This document shows positions 1 through 7,608 of a DNA stretch of 8,793 bases, piece by piece. The position numbers and the translations under genes are program-made. This DNA comes from Alcaligenaceae bacterium UBA6179 (GTDB lineage: Bacteria > Pseudomonadota > Gammaproteobacteria > Burkholderiales > Burkholderiaceae_B), in contig DITR01000097.1 of NCBI GenBank assembly GCA_002422175.1, positions 1 through 8,793 of the forward strand, read 5' to 3'. The notes under the pieces were generated by a model, which was not told the DNA's origin, made no database searches, and worked only from the letters and a program-made list of their open reading frames with translations. Numbering within the stretch: the first letter of the stretch is position 1; every line of letters starts with the position of its first letter.

Positions 1-2281
1 GAATACCAAACACCTCTGATGCCGTTGCACGGTGAATATCTTCACCTGCTGCAAAAGCCTGTTGTAACCCAGCATCGCCGGACACATGCGCCATGACACG
101 CAATTCAATTTGAGAATAATCGGCCGACACCAAAAGACAGCCTGGCGCCGCAATAAACGCACAACGCACCTGCCGCCCTTCAGGGGTACGCACTGGAATA
201 TTTTGTAAATTTGGGTCTGACGACGACAAACGGCCTGTAATAACCGATGCTTGCGAATAATGTGTATGTACTCGACCTGTTGAAGCATTTACCATTTTGG
301 GCAACTTATCTGTATAAGTCGACTTTAATTTAGCCAGGCCTCGATAACTCAGCAGGACTTGGGGCAAGGGATAGTCTTGCGCCAGTTTAGTTAGCACCTC
401 TTCGTCTGTTGATGGCGTGCCCCCTGGCGTTTTACGTACCACCGGCAATTTCATTTGACCAAACAAGATTTCAGCCAATTGCTTGGGAGAGTTCAGGTTA
501 AAAGGCTGGCCTGCTAACTCGTAGGCTTTTTGTTCAATAGCAAGCAATTGAAGGCCTAAACCATGGCTTTGTTTCGCCAACTCTTGTACGTCAATTAGTA
601 CACCCTGCCTTTCAATTTCAAACAGCACTTTTGAAACATGACTTTCAAGTTCGTAAATTGACTTTAACGATGCAATCGCTTCAATTTGAGGAAACAAAGC
701 GAGATGCAAACGAAGCGTGTAGTCAGCGTCTTCGCAGGCGTATTGGGTGGCCTGTTCAAGGTCAACCTCATCAAACCCAATTTGGTTGACCCCCTTGCCA
801 CAGATTGACTCATAGGTGGCACCCTTAAGACCGAGCCATCGTTGCGACAACTCATGTAGCGACACACTTCGATGAGACTCGAGCACGTAAGCTTGAAGCA
901 TCGTGTCGTGCGCGACACCGTTTAAGATAATGCCTTCATTGGCCAAAACGTGGGTATCGTACTTTGCATGGTGTAATAATTTTGTGGGTGCTGTCGATTC
1001 AAACCAAGGTTTAAACAAAGCTAAAACGTCAGCTTTGGGCAACATATCTTGTGCATCAGGCCCACGATGCCCAACGGGTATGTAACATGCAACACCCGGC
1101 TCAATACTGAGCGAAAAACCAACCAACTTAGCTTGCATACCATCAAGTGATGTGGTCTCAGTATCAAAAGCCACGCAAGAAGAAGACTGTATTTTTTTAA
1201 GCCATTGTTCAGCCTCATCAATCGTGGTGACGCAACGATAAACTTGCGGTATGACGGCTGCTTGCACAACGAACTCATCATCTTTATTTAGGTTGTTGGC
1301 TTGTTTAGAGGGATCTGTAGAACCTGCAGTGCGGTTCTGAATGGTGTCAGTGGTGTTAAATGGGTTAGCAGAGGAATGGGCATTGCTTGCGCTACGCGCA
1401 TCGCCTGAGGGAATTCGACTTGCATCTTGGGTGATTTCTCGCAACCATGATCTGAACCCAAATCGTTCATAATGGGCAATTAAGGTCTCTTTATCGCCAG
1501 GCCTCATGACCAAATCATCAAAACTTGTCATGACAGCTGATAAATCACAATCACGGCGCACCGTAAGCAAATCTCGTGTCAGCGGGAATTGCAGTAGTGC
1601 GGCACGTAAATGTTCGCCCACGGCACCCTTGATGTCTTGAGAGTGTGCCACGATTGCATCAACAGAAGCATATTGGTCTAACCATTTAACAGCTGTTTTG
1701 GGGCCTACTTTATTCACGCCGGGAACGTTATCAACGGCATCACCCACCAACATCAAATAATCAACGATTTGATCTGGTCGCACCCCAAACTTTTTAATCA
1801 CAGCTGCAGGGTCAAGCGTTTCGCTACTCATGGTGTTAATTAAGGTGGTTTGATCTGTAACCAGTTGGGCTAAATCTTTGTCGCCCGTCGAAATAATGGT
1901 TTTCCAGCCCTGCTTTTCAGCCATTTCAGCCATGGTGGCAATCACATCATCAGCCTCAACCCCTTGAATGCCTATAACAGGCCACCCCATCGCTTTCACA
2001 ATATCGTGAATGGCCAATACCTGAAGTGATAGGTCTTCGGGCATAGAGGGCCTATGTGCTTTGTACTCGGGGTACAGTTCTTCTCTGAACGTTTTGCCCC
2101 GTACATCAAAAACGCATGCGGCATACTGAGGGTGGTAGTCATGTGCTAACTTACGTAACATGTTAACCACGCCATAGATTGCGCCGGTCGGTTCACCCTG
2201 CGCATTACGCAAGTCGGGCATAGCGTGAAATGCACGGTACAAATAACTTGAACCATCTACTAGCAATAAGGTTTTATTCAT
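1..2281 (-). CDS. polA: DNA polymerase I, partial (C-terminus off left edge)
   Basis: Replication and repair polymerase that removes RNA primers and fills gaps. An open frame reads leftward from ATG at 2281-2279 to the window edge without a stop, giving 760 visible residues of an expected ~940. The N-terminal 5' nuclease domain (about 1-270) starts with LLLVDGSSYLYRAFHA and includes GVEADDV and STGDKDL. A Ser/Thr/Asn-rich linker follows (about 280-330). The 3'-5' exonuclease domain has VAFDTETTSLD with D373 and E375, then KYD and the EDADYTLRLH motif. These match the E. coli D355/E357/D424/D501 metal ligands, so proofreading looks intact. The polymerase domain contains TGRLSSSDPNLQNIP and motif A DYSQIELRV (D721, equivalent to E. 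coli D705). The O-helix and motif C lie outside the window. The start fits because LLLVDGSS follows at once, although the Shine-Dalgarno sequence is weak (GGGT about 9 bases upstream). The gene diverges from the LOG gene with overlapping start codons. Confidence 0.97.
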   Translation of the reverse strand, partial: MNKTLLLVDGSSYLYRAFHAMPDLRNAQGEPTGAIYGVVNMLRKLAHDYHPQYAACVFDVRGKTFREELYPEYKAHRPSMPEDLSLQVLAIHDIVKAMGWPVIGIQGVEADDVIATMAEMAEKQGWKTIISTGDKDLAQLVTDQTTLINTMSSETLDPAAVIKKFGVRPDQIVDYLMLVGDAVDNVPGVNKVGPKTAVKWLDQYASVDAIVAHSQDIKGAVGEHLRAALLQFPLTRDLLTVRRDCDLSAVMTSFDDLVMRPGDKETLIAHYERFGFRSWLREITQDASRIPSGDARSASNAHSSANPFNTTDTIQNRTAGSTDPSKQANNLNKDDEFVVQAAVIPQVYRCVTTIDEAEQWLKKIQSSSCVAFDTETTSLDGMQAKLVGFSLSIEPGVACYIPVGHRGPDAQDMLPKADVLALFKPWFESTAPTKLLHHAKYDTHVLANEGIILNGVAHDTMLQAYVLESHRSVSLHELSQRWLGLKGATYESICGKGVNQIGFDEVDLEQATQYACEDADYTLRLHLALFPQIEAIASLKSIYELESHVSKVLFEIERQGVLIDVQELAKQSHGLGLQLLAIEQKAYELAGQPFNLNSPKQLAEILFGQMKLPVVRKTPGGTPSTDEEVLTKLAQDYPLPQVLLSYRGLAKLKSTYTDKLPKMVNASTGRVHTHYSQASVITGRLSSSDPNLQNIPVRTPEGRQVRCAFIAAPGCLLVSADYSQIELRVMAHVSGDAGLQQAFAAGEDIHRATASEVFGI
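2267..2271 (+). promoter_or_regulatory. Ribosome binding site for the LOG gene, inside polA
   Basis: TAAGG lies 8 bases before the ATG at 2280, inside the first codons of polA on the opposite strand. It supports 2280 as the start over the in-frame ATGs at 2301 and 2334, which have poorer or no purine-rich sequence at a suitable distance. Confidence 0.55.
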
Positions 2282-2960
2282 GAATCAAGACCCAAATTTA
2301 ATGTTACCCGCTGCCCAACAGGCACCCATAATTATGTCAGAGTTGGTGACGGCCGCTCAAGCATTAAGTCATATCGGGCCTGCCGTCAGTGTTTTTGGTA
2401 GCGCCCGTATTACTCCTTCGTCACCTTACTACGCATTGAGCCTCGACGTTGGCGCCCGACTTGCCAACGCAGGTTTTGCCGTGATTGCTGGAGGTGGCCC
2501 CGGCATTATGGAAGCTGCGAACAAGGGTGCCTTTGAAGCCAACGGCACAAGTGTTGGCTTGAATATAAAACTACCTTCAGAGAAAAAAAACAACCCCTAC
2601 CAAACGGTCAGTTTATCGTTTGAGTACTTTTATTCAAGAAAAGCCACATTTTTTATGCATAGTATGGCCTACATTGCTTTGCCAGGTGGTTTTGGCACAC
2701 TAGACGAGCTTTTTGAGGCTTTGACACTTATACAAACAGGCAAACTGGCCAAAGGCCCCGTCATTCTTATAGGTAGCGATTTTTGGAACGGTTTGATTGA
2801 TTGGATTAAAATCGAACTTTTACCTAAAAACTTGATTACTCAAGATCATCTTGATTTATTTTCTGTCGAAGATGACCCCGCGAAGGTGATAAATATGATT
2901 GAATCATTTGCATTGACTCATGTACAAGATGTGAATCGCCTCAGTTCTTTACCAAAATAA
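2280..2960 (+). CDS. LOG family (TIGR00730-type) Rossmann-fold protein
   Basis: A 226-residue protein of the LOG ('Lonely guy') family, once annotated as lysine decarboxylase. Characterised members hydrolyse nucleoside 5'-monophosphates, including cytokinin ribotides, to free base and ribose 5-phosphate. The actual substrate here is unknown. Family signatures are visible: VSVFGSAR (37-43), the nucleotide-binding GGGPGIMEAANKGA (71-84), the conserved YSRK with R120 and K121, and the catalytic PGGFGTLDE (135-143) with E143. There is no signal peptide or membrane segment, so it should be cytoplasmic. The first ~20 residues are poorly conserved in character, and M19 is a possible alternative start, but the Shine-Dalgarno sequence favours M1. 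The gene diverges from polA with overlapping start codons, and its TAA is part of the ribosome binding site of the next gene, so the two plus-strand genes are probably cotranscribed. No convincing promoter is seen upstream within polA. Confidence 0.9.
   Translation: MNQDPNLMLPAAQQAPIIMSELVTAAQALSHIGPAVSVFGSARITPSSPYYALSLDVGARLANAGFAVIAGGGPGIMEAANKGAFEANGTSVGLNIKLPSEKKNNPYQTVSLSFEYFYSRKATFFMHSMAYIALPGGFGTLDELFEALTLIQTGKLAKGPVILIGSDFWNGLIDWIKIELLPKNLITQDHLDLFSVEDDPAKVINMIESFALTHVQDVNRLSSLPK
2331..2360 (-). promoter_or_regulatory. Candidate sigma70 promoter for polA, inside the LOG gene
   Basis: On the minus strand there is a -35-like TTGAGC (2360-2355), an 18-base spacer and a -10-like CATAAT (2336-2331). 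TGA directly before the -10 would make an extended -10. The start of transcription would fall near 2324, leaving a leader of about 40 bases before the polA ATG. Because no non-coding DNA separates the two genes, a polA promoter must lie within the LOG coding sequence, and this is the best match I see. It is an inference from consensus similarity only. Confidence 0.4.
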
Positions 2961-2962
2961 GG
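2958..2962 (+). promoter_or_regulatory. Ribosome binding site for gabD overlapping the LOG stop codon
   Basis: TAAGG, 10 bases before the gabD ATG at 2973, begins with the TAA stop of the preceding gene. The arrangement suggests translational coupling, so that ribosomes ending the LOG gene are placed to reinitiate on gabD. Confidence 0.5.
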
Positions 2963-2972
2963 TTTTTATCAT

Positions 2973-4457
2973 ATGAATAAAGTTATTTTTCCTGCCAAAA
3001 TTAATCACCCCGACTTACTTCGTACGCAAGCTTACATTGACGGCAAGTGGGTCGATGCTGAAGATGGGGCACAGTTTGAAGTTGACAACCCCGCCACACA
3101 GGCTGTTATTGCGCATGTTGCTAATTTAGGCCCCAAAAGCGCTGCGCAAGCCATAGCTGCTGCAGAACGCGCCCTACCCGCCTGGCGTGCCTTAACCGCT
3201 AAGGCCAGATCAGTCATTTTACGTAAATGGTTTGATTTAATTATTTTGCATGCTGACGATTTAGCTCGCATTATGACTGTTGAACAAGGCAAACCGTTTG
3301 CCGAAGCAAAAGGTGAAATCACCTATGGGGCTTCATTTGTCGAATGGTTCGCCGAGCAAGCTAAGCGAGTAATGGGTGACACCATTGCGTCACCGATTCC
3401 CAATACCCGCATTATGGTTTTGCGAGAGCCAATTGGCGTGTGTGCAGCGATTACGCCATGGAACTTTCCAAGCGCAATGATCACGCGCAAAGTGTCTCCA
3501 GCCTTGGCTGCTGGTTGTACCGTTGTTTTAAAACCTGCTGAGCAAACCCCCTTGTCGGCATTGGCATTGGCCCAACTAGCCCATGAGGCCGGTATTCCAC
3601 CCGGTGTGCTGAATATTTTAAGTGCTGATAGCAAGCGTTCAATTGAAATTGGTAACGTGCTTTGCGAAAGTGATGTCGTGCGTAAACTGACCTTCACGGG
3701 CTCAACACAAGTCGGTCGTATTTTGATGCAACAGTGTGCGCCAACCATCAAAAAATTATCACTTGAACTCGGCGGTAATGCACCCTTTATTGTGTTTGAA
3801 GATGCAGATATTGATGCTGCTATCGACGGTGCAATGGCCTCAAAATATCGTAATGCGGGCCAAACATGCGTTTGTACCAACCGTTTTTATGTTCATGCTT
3901 CGATTTATGAGGTTTTTGTACAAAAACTTGCACAAGCCGTTGACAGCCGACTCAAGGTTGGTGAAGGCTTTGAAGATGCCGTTACCACAGGCCCACTGAT
4001 TGACAATGATGCAATCAAAAAAGTTGAAGCACATTTAGCTGATGCCATAGCAAAGGGAGCACGTGTTGTAACGGGCGGCAAACCTGATGCACGTGGCGGG
4101 CGTTTCTTTCAGCCTACTGTGTTAGCAGATGTGAGCGCCGACATGATTTGCATGCGCGAAGAAACCTTTGGACCGGTTGCTCCAATCGTAAAATTTACAG
4201 ATGAAGCTGATGTCATTAAATTGGCCAACAACACCGAATTTGGCTTAGCCGCATACTTTTACAGCCGAGATATTGGCCGTGTTTTCAGAGTGGCTGAATC
4301 ACTTGAATACGGCATTGTAGGTGTCAATGCGGGCATAATTTCAAATGAAGTTGCACCTTTTGGTGGCGTCAAACAATCAGGCCTTGGGCGTGAAGGTTCG
4401 ATATACGGTATCGATGATTTTCTTGAAATGAAGTACGTATGCCTTGGTGGCATTTAA
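2973..4457 (+). CDS. gabD: NAD(P)-dependent succinate-semialdehyde dehydrogenase
   Basis: Oxidises succinate semialdehyde to succinate with NAD(P)+, the last step of the 4-aminobutyrate (GABA) shunt feeding the TCA cycle. The same subfamily includes glutarate-semialdehyde dehydrogenases of lysine breakdown, so the substrate could be either. The 494-residue protein has the full aldehyde dehydrogenase fold. PWNFP carries the oxyanion residue N164, the cofactor-binding FTGSTQVG has G243 and G248, LELGGNAPF has the general base E265, and NAGQTCVCTNRF has the nucleophile C299. The 34-residue E-to-C spacing and the CVCTNRF sequence resemble E. coli GabD (E254, C288). The C-terminal FGLAAYFYSRD and PFGGVKQSGLGREG are also typical. 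The frame is complete, with a good Shine-Dalgarno sequence. It lies 12 bases after the LOG gene, with no gabT aminotransferase or regulator in the window. A cytoplasmic tetramer is expected from the family. Confidence 0.93.
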   Translation: MNKVIFPAKINHPDLLRTQAYIDGKWVDAEDGAQFEVDNPATQAVIAHVANLGPKSAAQAIAAAERALPAWRALTAKARSVILRKWFDLIILHADDLARIMTVEQGKPFAEAKGEITYGASFVEWFAEQAKRVMGDTIASPIPNTRIMVLREPIGVCAAITPWNFPSAMITRKVSPALAAGCTVVLKPAEQTPLSALALAQLAHEAGIPPGVLNILSADSKRSIEIGNVLCESDVVRKLTFTGSTQVGRILMQQCAPTIKKLSLELGGNAPFIVFEDADIDAAIDGAMASKYRNAGQTCVCTNRFYVHASIYEVFVQKLAQAVDSRLKVGEGFEDAVTTGPLIDNDAIKKVEAHLADAIAKGARVVTGGKPDARGGRFFQPTVLADVSADMICMREETFGPVAPIVKFTDEADVIKLANNTEFGLAAYFYSRDIGRVFRVAESLEYGIVGVNAGIISNEVAPFGGVKQSGLGREGSIYGIDDFLEMKYVCLGGI

Positions 4458-4489
4458 GCATTTAATAGTCTAAATTGTTAAATACTTGA

Positions 4490-4534
4490 AGATCTCTCTG
4501 CCGATACCTAAATATTAGGTATCGGCAGAGATCT
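4490..4534. terminator. Long hairpin between convergent gabD and typA
   Basis: A perfect 17-bp stem pairs TCTCTGCCGATACCTAA (4495-4511) with 4515-4531 around a 3-base loop. With a 2-base bulge on the left arm it extends to AGATCT at both ends, about 20 bp in all. It lies 32 bases after the gabD stop. Neither strand has a clean T-run directly after the stem, so it may act with the neighbouring hairpin, protect mRNA 3' ends, or be a dispersed palindromic repeat. Confidence 0.6.
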
Positions 4535-4535
4535 A

Positions 4536-4554
4536 AAAGGTTCAGTGAACCTTT
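4536..4554. terminator. Short hairpin next to the typA stop, probable typA terminator
   Basis: AAAGGTTCA (4536-4544) pairs with TGAACCTTT (4546-4554) in a tight stem. On the minus strand it comes 11 bases after the typA stop and ends in CCTTTTAG, a short T-run typical of a weak intrinsic terminator. On the plus strand it is followed by a poorer T-rich stretch (TTTAT), so it could also help end gabD transcription. Confidence 0.5.
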
Positions 4555-4565
4555 ATCAGTAACAC

Positions 4566-6380
4566 TTAGTCGCGAGACCCACGACGACGATCGCTTTCTG
4601 ACAGGAAGCGCTTGCGCAAACGTATGTTTTTAGGTGTGACTTCAACGAGTTCGTCATCACTAATAAACTCAACCGCGTATTCAAGCGAAATACGAATAGG
4701 TGTGGTTAAGTCAATATGCTCGTCTTTACCAGAAGCACGAACGTTAGTGAGTTTTTTCTCTTTAATGGGGTTCACGACTAAATCGTTGTCACGGCTATGA
4801 ATGCCGATAATCATGCCCTCATACAACTCATCGCCTGGCGATACAAACATACGGCCACGTTCTTGAAGCTTCCATAGGGCGTAAGCCACTGCGGCGCCAT
4901 TATCTTGACTAATCAGCACACCATTACGACGCTCACCCACACCGCCTTCACGAACCGGTGCGTATTCGTCAAAAATATGACTCATTAAGCCCGTTCCGCG
5001 CGTTAAGGTCAGAAACTCGCCCTGAAAACCAATTAAACCCCGCGCCGGAACACGGTACTCAAGGCGAGTACGGCCACGTCCGTCAGGCTGCATGTCTTGT
5101 AAGTCACCCTTTCGACGACCGAGCTCTTCCATCACGGCACCTTGGTGGGTATCTTCAACGTCACAAGTCAATAATTCAAAAGGCTCTTGTTTAACGCCAT
5201 CAACCTCACGATACATCACACGAGGCCGAGAAACGGCAAGCTCGTAACCTTCGCGACGCATATTTTCAAGCAAAATGGTTAAGTGCAGCTCACCACGACC
5301 GGCCACTTCAAAGACCGTATCATCGTCAGTTTCACGCACGCGTAGCGCAACGTTTGCTTTAAGCTCTCGGTCAAGACGGTCACGCAATTGACGGCTGGTT
5401 ACAAATTTACCTTCACGGCCGGCTAAGGGTGAGGTGTTGACCATAAAATTCATCACCAAAGTTGGCTCGTCAATACGCAACATGGGTAAGGCATCTGGGT
5501 GGTTGAGATCGGTTACGGTGCAACCAATACCCAAATCTTCAATGCCGTTTATTAAAACAATGTCACCCGCTTGGGCTTCATCGACTAAAACACGCTCAAG
5601 CCCTTTAAATTTAAGCACTTGATTAATGCGGCCTTTTTGAACGGGTGCATCAGGGCCAAACTGAAAGGCCACATCAGTCGCAGGTTTAACGCGGCCACGA
5701 TTGACACGACCCACACCAATTTTGCCAACATAATTGTTGTAATCAAGTGAAATAATTTGCAGTTGCAATGGCGCATCAACATCATCATCACGCGATGGCA
5801 CATGATCAAGAATGGCGTTAAACAAAGGCTTCATATCACCCTCGCGCACGGTATCAACGAGGCCAGCATAGCCTGACAAACCTGAAGCGTAAATAATTGG
5901 GAAGTCAAGCTGCTCGTCTGTTGCGCCTAGCTTGTCAAACAAATCAAATGTCGCATTCACAACATACTCACAGCGTGCACCAGGGCGATCAACCTTGTTA
6001 ATGACAACGATGGGGCGCAGTCCTAAAGCCAACGCTTTACGAGTCACAAAGCGAGTTTGGGGCATAGGGCCTTCAACCGCATCAACCAATAACAATACAC
6101 CATCAACCATCGATAGAACCCGTTCAACTTCGCCACCAAAGTCGGCATGACCTGGGGTGTCAACAATGTTGATGTGTGTACCTTCAAAATTGACAGCACA
6201 GTTTTTAGCTAAAATCGTGATGCCGCGTTCGCGTTCAATGTCACCCGAATCCATCACTCGTTCACTGAGTGCTTGGTGATCTTCAAAAGTGCCAGACTGG
6301 CGTAACAACTGATCTACAAGTGTAGTTTTACCGTGATCGACGTGGGCAATGATTGCGACATTTCGCAGAGCGCGTGACAT
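4566..6380 (-). CDS. typA: Ribosome-associated translational GTPase TypA/BipA
   Basis: A 604-residue translation-factor GTPase of the EF-G/LepA class that binds 70S ribosomes. In E. coli it aids large-subunit assembly and stress or cold adaptation. The GTPase motifs are intact: P-loop AHVDHGKTT (12-20), switch I RGITI (52-56), DTPGH (74-78) and NKVD (128-131). Then come the beta-barrel domain II (about 205-300), the EF-G-like domains with GRGELHLTILLENMRREGYE, and the BipA-specific C-terminal region with GLIGFQGEFLT, AVAYALWKLQERG and the basic tail RLRKRFL. The length is close to E. coli BipA (607). A strong Shine-Dalgarno sequence (AAGGA, 6 bases before the ATG) sets the start. It lies 17 bases after truB and is the last gene of the infB-rbfA-truB-typA cluster, so it is probably read from an upstream promoter outside the window and ends at the hairpins at 4490-4554. 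Confidence 0.97.
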   Translation of the reverse strand: MSRALRNVAIIAHVDHGKTTLVDQLLRQSGTFEDHQALSERVMDSGDIERERGITILAKNCAVNFEGTHINIVDTPGHADFGGEVERVLSMVDGVLLLVDAVEGPMPQTRFVTRKALALGLRPIVVINKVDRPGARCEYVVNATFDLFDKLGATDEQLDFPIIYASGLSGYAGLVDTVREGDMKPLFNAILDHVPSRDDDVDAPLQLQIISLDYNNYVGKIGVGRVNRGRVKPATDVAFQFGPDAPVQKGRINQVLKFKGLERVLVDEAQAGDIVLINGIEDLGIGCTVTDLNHPDALPMLRIDEPTLVMNFMVNTSPLAGREGKFVTSRQLRDRLDRELKANVALRVRETDDDTVFEVAGRGELHLTILLENMRREGYELAVSRPRVMYREVDGVKQEPFELLTCDVEDTHQGAVMEELGRRKGDLQDMQPDGRGRTRLEYRVPARGLIGFQGEFLTLTRGTGLMSHIFDEYAPVREGGVGERRNGVLISQDNGAAVAYALWKLQERGRMFVSPGDELYEGMIIGIHSRDNDLVVNPIKEKKLTNVRASGKDEHIDLTTPIRISLEYAVEFISDDELVEVTPKNIRLRKRFLSESDRRRGSRD

Positions 6381-6397
6381 TTAATTTCCTTTAAGGT

Positions 6398-7165
6398 TTA
6401 AGCCGGCAAAACACTTGTGGCGATTTGCTGGGGTACAAATATAAGTAATTCAGGTGGAAGACTTTCAACTGGCATGATGACTTTTTGAGCATCGGTCATC
6501 TCGTTTATTTCATCAAGCGTAACGGCTTGATCAAGCAAAAATGGGCCCACGCGAGTGCGGCGCAAGGCGATTAAATGCGCAAACACACCCAACTGTCGGC
6601 CAATATCTTGAGCCAATGTGCGAATGTATGTGCCCTTTGTACATTCAATATGTACCGTAGCGGCTTTACCCTCACAGGCTAATAATTCGATTCGGTAAAT
6701 TGTAATTTGACGGGGTTCGCGCACAAGCTCAATACCCTCGCGAGCGTAAGCATACAAAGGTTTACCATCACGCTTTAAAGCAGACGTCATGGGGGGAATT
6801 TGCATCTGCACACCCTCAAAGGTCTTTAAAGTTGCTTCAAGGGTTTTAGGGTCAATTGATTCAAATGAAATGGGTGCGATTTGCGTTTGCACACCCGTTA
6901 GATCGCCTGAATCGGTTTCAACCCCAAATAGTATAGTGGCCAAATAACCTTTGTCAGCATCAAGCATGTGGCCCGCAATTTTGGTGACACGACCCAAGCA
7001 ACACACTAGTAAACCGGTTGCAAAGGGGTCTAAAGTACCGGTATGACCTGCTTTTTGGGCATCAAGTTTATGTTTCAAGCGTTGTAAGGCGTGATTGCTC
7101 GACAGACCCTCAGGTTTGTCGAGTAAAACTAAGCCATCGAGCACTTGCCCGCGTTTTCTAGCCAT
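6398..7165 (-). CDS. truB: tRNA pseudouridine(55) synthase, short form
   Basis: Converts U55 to pseudouridine in the T-loop of elongator tRNAs, and may also act as a tRNA-folding chaperone. The catalytic core is complete: LVLLDKPEGLSSNHALQ (12-28), GHTGTLDPFATGLL with the nucleophile D46 (E. coli D48), KGYLATILFG with Y74, PPMTSALKRDGKPLYAYAREG (124-144) and GTYIRTLAQDIG with R182. At 255 residues it is about 55-60 shorter than E. coli TruB (314). The protein stops soon after MPVESLPPELLIFVPQQIA, where other TruBs continue into the small C-terminal PUA-like domain. Only 17 bases follow before typA, so the missing domain is not simply out of frame downstream. The start follows a weak Shine-Dalgarno sequence (GGA about 11 bases upstream), 27 bases after rbfA. 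Confidence 0.96.
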   Translation of the reverse strand: MARKRGQVLDGLVLLDKPEGLSSNHALQRLKHKLDAQKAGHTGTLDPFATGLLVCCLGRVTKIAGHMLDADKGYLATILFGVETDSGDLTGVQTQIAPISFESIDPKTLEATLKTFEGVQMQIPPMTSALKRDGKPLYAYAREGIELVREPRQITIYRIELLACEGKAATVHIECTKGTYIRTLAQDIGRQLGVFAHLIALRRTRVGPFLLDQAVTLDEINEMTDAQKVIMPVESLPPELLIFVPQQIATSVLPA

Positions 7166-7192
7166 TTGATGTCAATCCAGAAAAACGCCAGC

Positions 7193-7594
7193 TCAAGACC
7201 TAACGTCTGGATTTTCAGGCAAAGGAAGTGAAACGGATAGGGCATTGGCCTCATCAATTAAACGAGACATTTCAATGCCACGCTCAAGCTGTGGGTCATG
7301 AAAAAAATGCAATGTAGGCACCGTATGAATGTGCAACAATTTAAACAATTGTGAATGCAACCAACCCGATTTTTCTTGAAGGGCTTGCAAGGCGACCTCA
7401 GGTTCTGCACCAATAACTGTAAAGAATACTTTGGCGTGAGCATAATCAGTAGATAGCTCAACGCCAGACAACGTTATCAAACCGACACGCCTAGTATCAA
7501 GCTCGCGTTGAATCAGTACTGCGAGATCTTTTTGAATCTGGTCAGCCAGACGAATATTGCGATCGCCCGTTGATTTTTGCTTATGTCGGCTCAT
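7193..7594 (-). CDS. rbfA: 30S ribosome-binding factor A
   Basis: A small single-KH-fold protein (133 residues, same as E. coli RbfA) that binds immature 30S subunits, helps process and fold 16S rRNA near helix 1/44, and is important in the cold. Recognisable stretches are RLADQIQKDLAVLIQREL (16-33), the ITLSGVELSTDYAHAKVFFTV region, and the C-terminal LHFFHDPQLERGIEMSRLIDEA, which closely matches the family pattern of a beta strand followed by DxxxExGxxxxxLI. The start is 14 bases after the infB stop. No purine-rich Shine-Dalgarno sequence is seen there (CATCATC directly precedes the ATG), so translation may be coupled to infB. truB follows 27 bases later. Confidence 0.95.
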   Translation of the reverse strand: MSRHKQKSTGDRNIRLADQIQKDLAVLIQRELDTRRVGLITLSGVELSTDYAHAKVFFTVIGAEPEVALQALQEKSGWLHSQLFKLLHIHTVPTLHFFHDPQLERGIEMSRLIDEANALSVSLPLPENPDVRS

Positions 7595-7608
7595 GATGAT
7601 GTTTGACG

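Noticed and set aside
1280..1445. Ser/Thr/Asn-rich stretch in PolA as a possible insertion or frameshift
   Set aside because: The frame stays open and it lies between the 5' nuclease and exonuclease domains, where polymerase I linkers are normally variable.
664..1479. Several short open frames (60-86 codons) on both strands between 664 and 1479
   Set aside because: They are out-of-frame shadows of polA, whose frame is continuous through the region with exonuclease motifs in the expected places. Polymerase I has no stop in the window because its C-terminus is off the left edge.
2334..2336. Internal ATG (M19) as the true start of the LOG-family gene
   Set aside because: It remains possible because the first residues look poorly conserved, but there is no good Shine-Dalgarno sequence at the right distance, while the ATG at 2280 has TAAGG 8 bases upstream.
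3323..3880. A 185-codon open frame on the minus strand inside gabD
   Set aside because: It lies wholly antisense to a complete, motif-rich aldehyde dehydrogenase, has no recognisable domain and is followed by other shadow frames in the same gene.
4490..4554. The palindromes as CRISPR repeats or insertion-sequence ends
   Set aside because: There are only single copies, with no regularly spaced repeats, no transposase gene and no target-site duplication visible. A terminator or palindromic element explains them better.
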